From assembly GCF_000004075.3 (NCBI RefSeq), contig NC_026659.2:27112272-27176271 (forward strand): a DNA stretch of 64,000 bases, given 5' to 3'. The notes below the pieces were generated by a model that was given only the letters and a program-made list of their open reading frames with translations, had not been told where the DNA came from and did no database searches. Positions 62,800 to 64,000 of this stretch are shown piece after piece. Within the stretch, counting starts at the first letter, position 1, and each line of letters opens with the position of its first letter. The position numbers and the translations under genes are program-made. The stretch is from Cucumis sativus (taxonomy: Eukaryota; Streptophyta; Magnoliopsida; Cucurbitales; Cucurbitaceae).

Positions 62800-64000
62800 A
62801 AGTATAGAAATTTTTTATACGACGTTTGTTCGGTCTCTAAGGTTTTATTGTGTATTGTTTTGGTTTAGATTTAAAAGAATCACGAGTAATTTATTATTGT
62901 TATCTCAAGTATTGACATGAAATTAAAAATAATAATTTCATCTTTTGTTTTTCTTCCTTTTTCTTCTACTCTTTTCCTCCCTTTTTCTTCTTAATAATTA
63001 TATTCAAATTGAAATATTCTTTCTAACATTAAGAAAAGAAAATTATTCTAATCTTTTAAATTATTCTTGAAATTCATGGACTAAAAAAATATATCTTACT
63101 ACTCTATTTATAATTTTTTTTCTCTTAAATTAGTTTATTATATTTGAATGATTTTGATTTTGTTTGAAAAAGAAAACATTTGAGGGAGGTTATTATAATC
63201 TAAATATATGTACTCTCGAAGTCAATATATAATTCATAAAATAATTAATAGTAGGAAATATTATTTAACTTTTACCGTCTTTTAATAAATATAAATAAAA
63301 TAAAATTATCAAAATGAGTATTTTTTTTGGTTGAAAAGAAGAATTTAATCGATAGATAAGAAAATAATTTATTAGAAACTTTGACGATGCTCACTTAATC
63401 TTTTATTTTACGGAGTGAGACAAATATATAAAATGACTTATCTTATAATCACTTCATGAACTAAAAGAGAAAATTATACTTGCATGCATTTCATATATTG
63501 AAAATTGTAACATGAGTCAAAAGATGTTTACATAAAGTTTTTAACAGATATTTCTTTCATTATAATATAATGACAATATTGCAAAAAAGATTAATTAATT
63601 TGATAAGATTTGACTATTATGGTAAGTATTGGTGTACCTATTCCACTTAGTCATTCATATGAAAGCATGTTCTCTTTTTCTTTCTCTCAAATTTTAACAA
63701 AACATTTCTAATAATTGAATTGCAAAACATCCCCTAATTAACTAAAGCTCATCAAGGACGTATTTACTCATTCATTTCATTTTTTTTCATGTCTTGACGT
63801 AGAATTCACTAGGTTTTAAAAGATTATTTATAAAAGTAAAACTACAACATTAATTAATTTAAAAAAAAAGTGATATTTCTATAGTACAGTAGTGTAGTAG
63901 AAAACTTTATAAGTGGTTAAATGTTATGTCATGGTGTTATTGTTTATCTGATGATTTTAATAATTGGTCTTGATAAGTGGACATGTAATCAATTTAATTA
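62800..64000. other. LHT 3' flank and AT-rich intergenic DNA
   Basis: No gene, RNA or notable repeat seen to the window end. Confidence 0.6.

Noticed and set aside
1..64000. CRISPR arrays, prokaryotic operons, viral or retrotransposon polyproteins
   Set aside because: None seen; gene structure is eukaryotic throughout and no gag/pol-type frame is present.

Overview
The window looks like nuclear DNA of a eudicot plant. It is strongly AT-rich, the genes have short AT-rich introns with GT..AG borders, and the encoded families (RAV, GARP/HHO, Mediator MED25, GATL, LHT, DVL/ROT4-like) are land-plant families. The overall look fits a compact genome such as a cucurbit (Cucumis-like), but that is an impression and not proof. 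No bacterial operon, CRISPR array, rRNA gene, clear tRNA or intact retrotransposon was seen.

Layout. At 269-415 (minus) lies a 48-residue DVL/ROTUNDIFOLIA-like peptide gene, too short for usual ORF cut-offs. A gene desert of almost 9 kb follows. An intronless GATL glycosyltransferase (9279-10280, minus) is followed by a second desert of about 12 kb. Next come an intronless AP2-B3 RAV/TEM repressor (22963-23997, plus) and a five-exon HHO/NIGT1-type GARP factor (28484-29926, plus). After 7.5 kb of AT-rich spacer, a denser block fills the right half. Two same-strand genes are a plastid-targeted metallo-beta-lactamase-fold protein (37424-40398, minus, eight exons, one intron with a GC donor) and a BRO1-like domain protein (41292-44170, minus, six exons). 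Divergent to these is the 15-exon MED25 Mediator gene (46158-56576, plus), followed by a nine-exon LHT-type amino-acid transporter (58418-62799, plus).

Function. The genes are not an obvious pathway cluster. Three are regulators: RAV (repressor), HHO (nitrate/phosphate-response type repressor family) and MED25 (co-activator subunit that receives activators in jasmonate, light and stress signalling). The rest are housekeeping or accessory: wall polysaccharide synthesis, plastid hydrolase-like protein, endosomal BRO1 protein, amino-acid uptake and a growth-restricting small peptide. Exon models were read by hand from open frames, splice signals and family conservation; phases close without frame errors in all multi-exon genes.

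Most interesting points: the short DVL gene; the GC-AG intron and the in-frame 78-nt intron in the metallo-hydrolase gene; its altered metal-binding motif; the MED25 polyglutamine tract with a 33-bp triplication; two orphan promoter-like clusters of TGGGCY elements with a TATA box but no visible gene; and several small inverted-repeat elements (MITE-like) in or beside genes. I found no convincing wholly new system.
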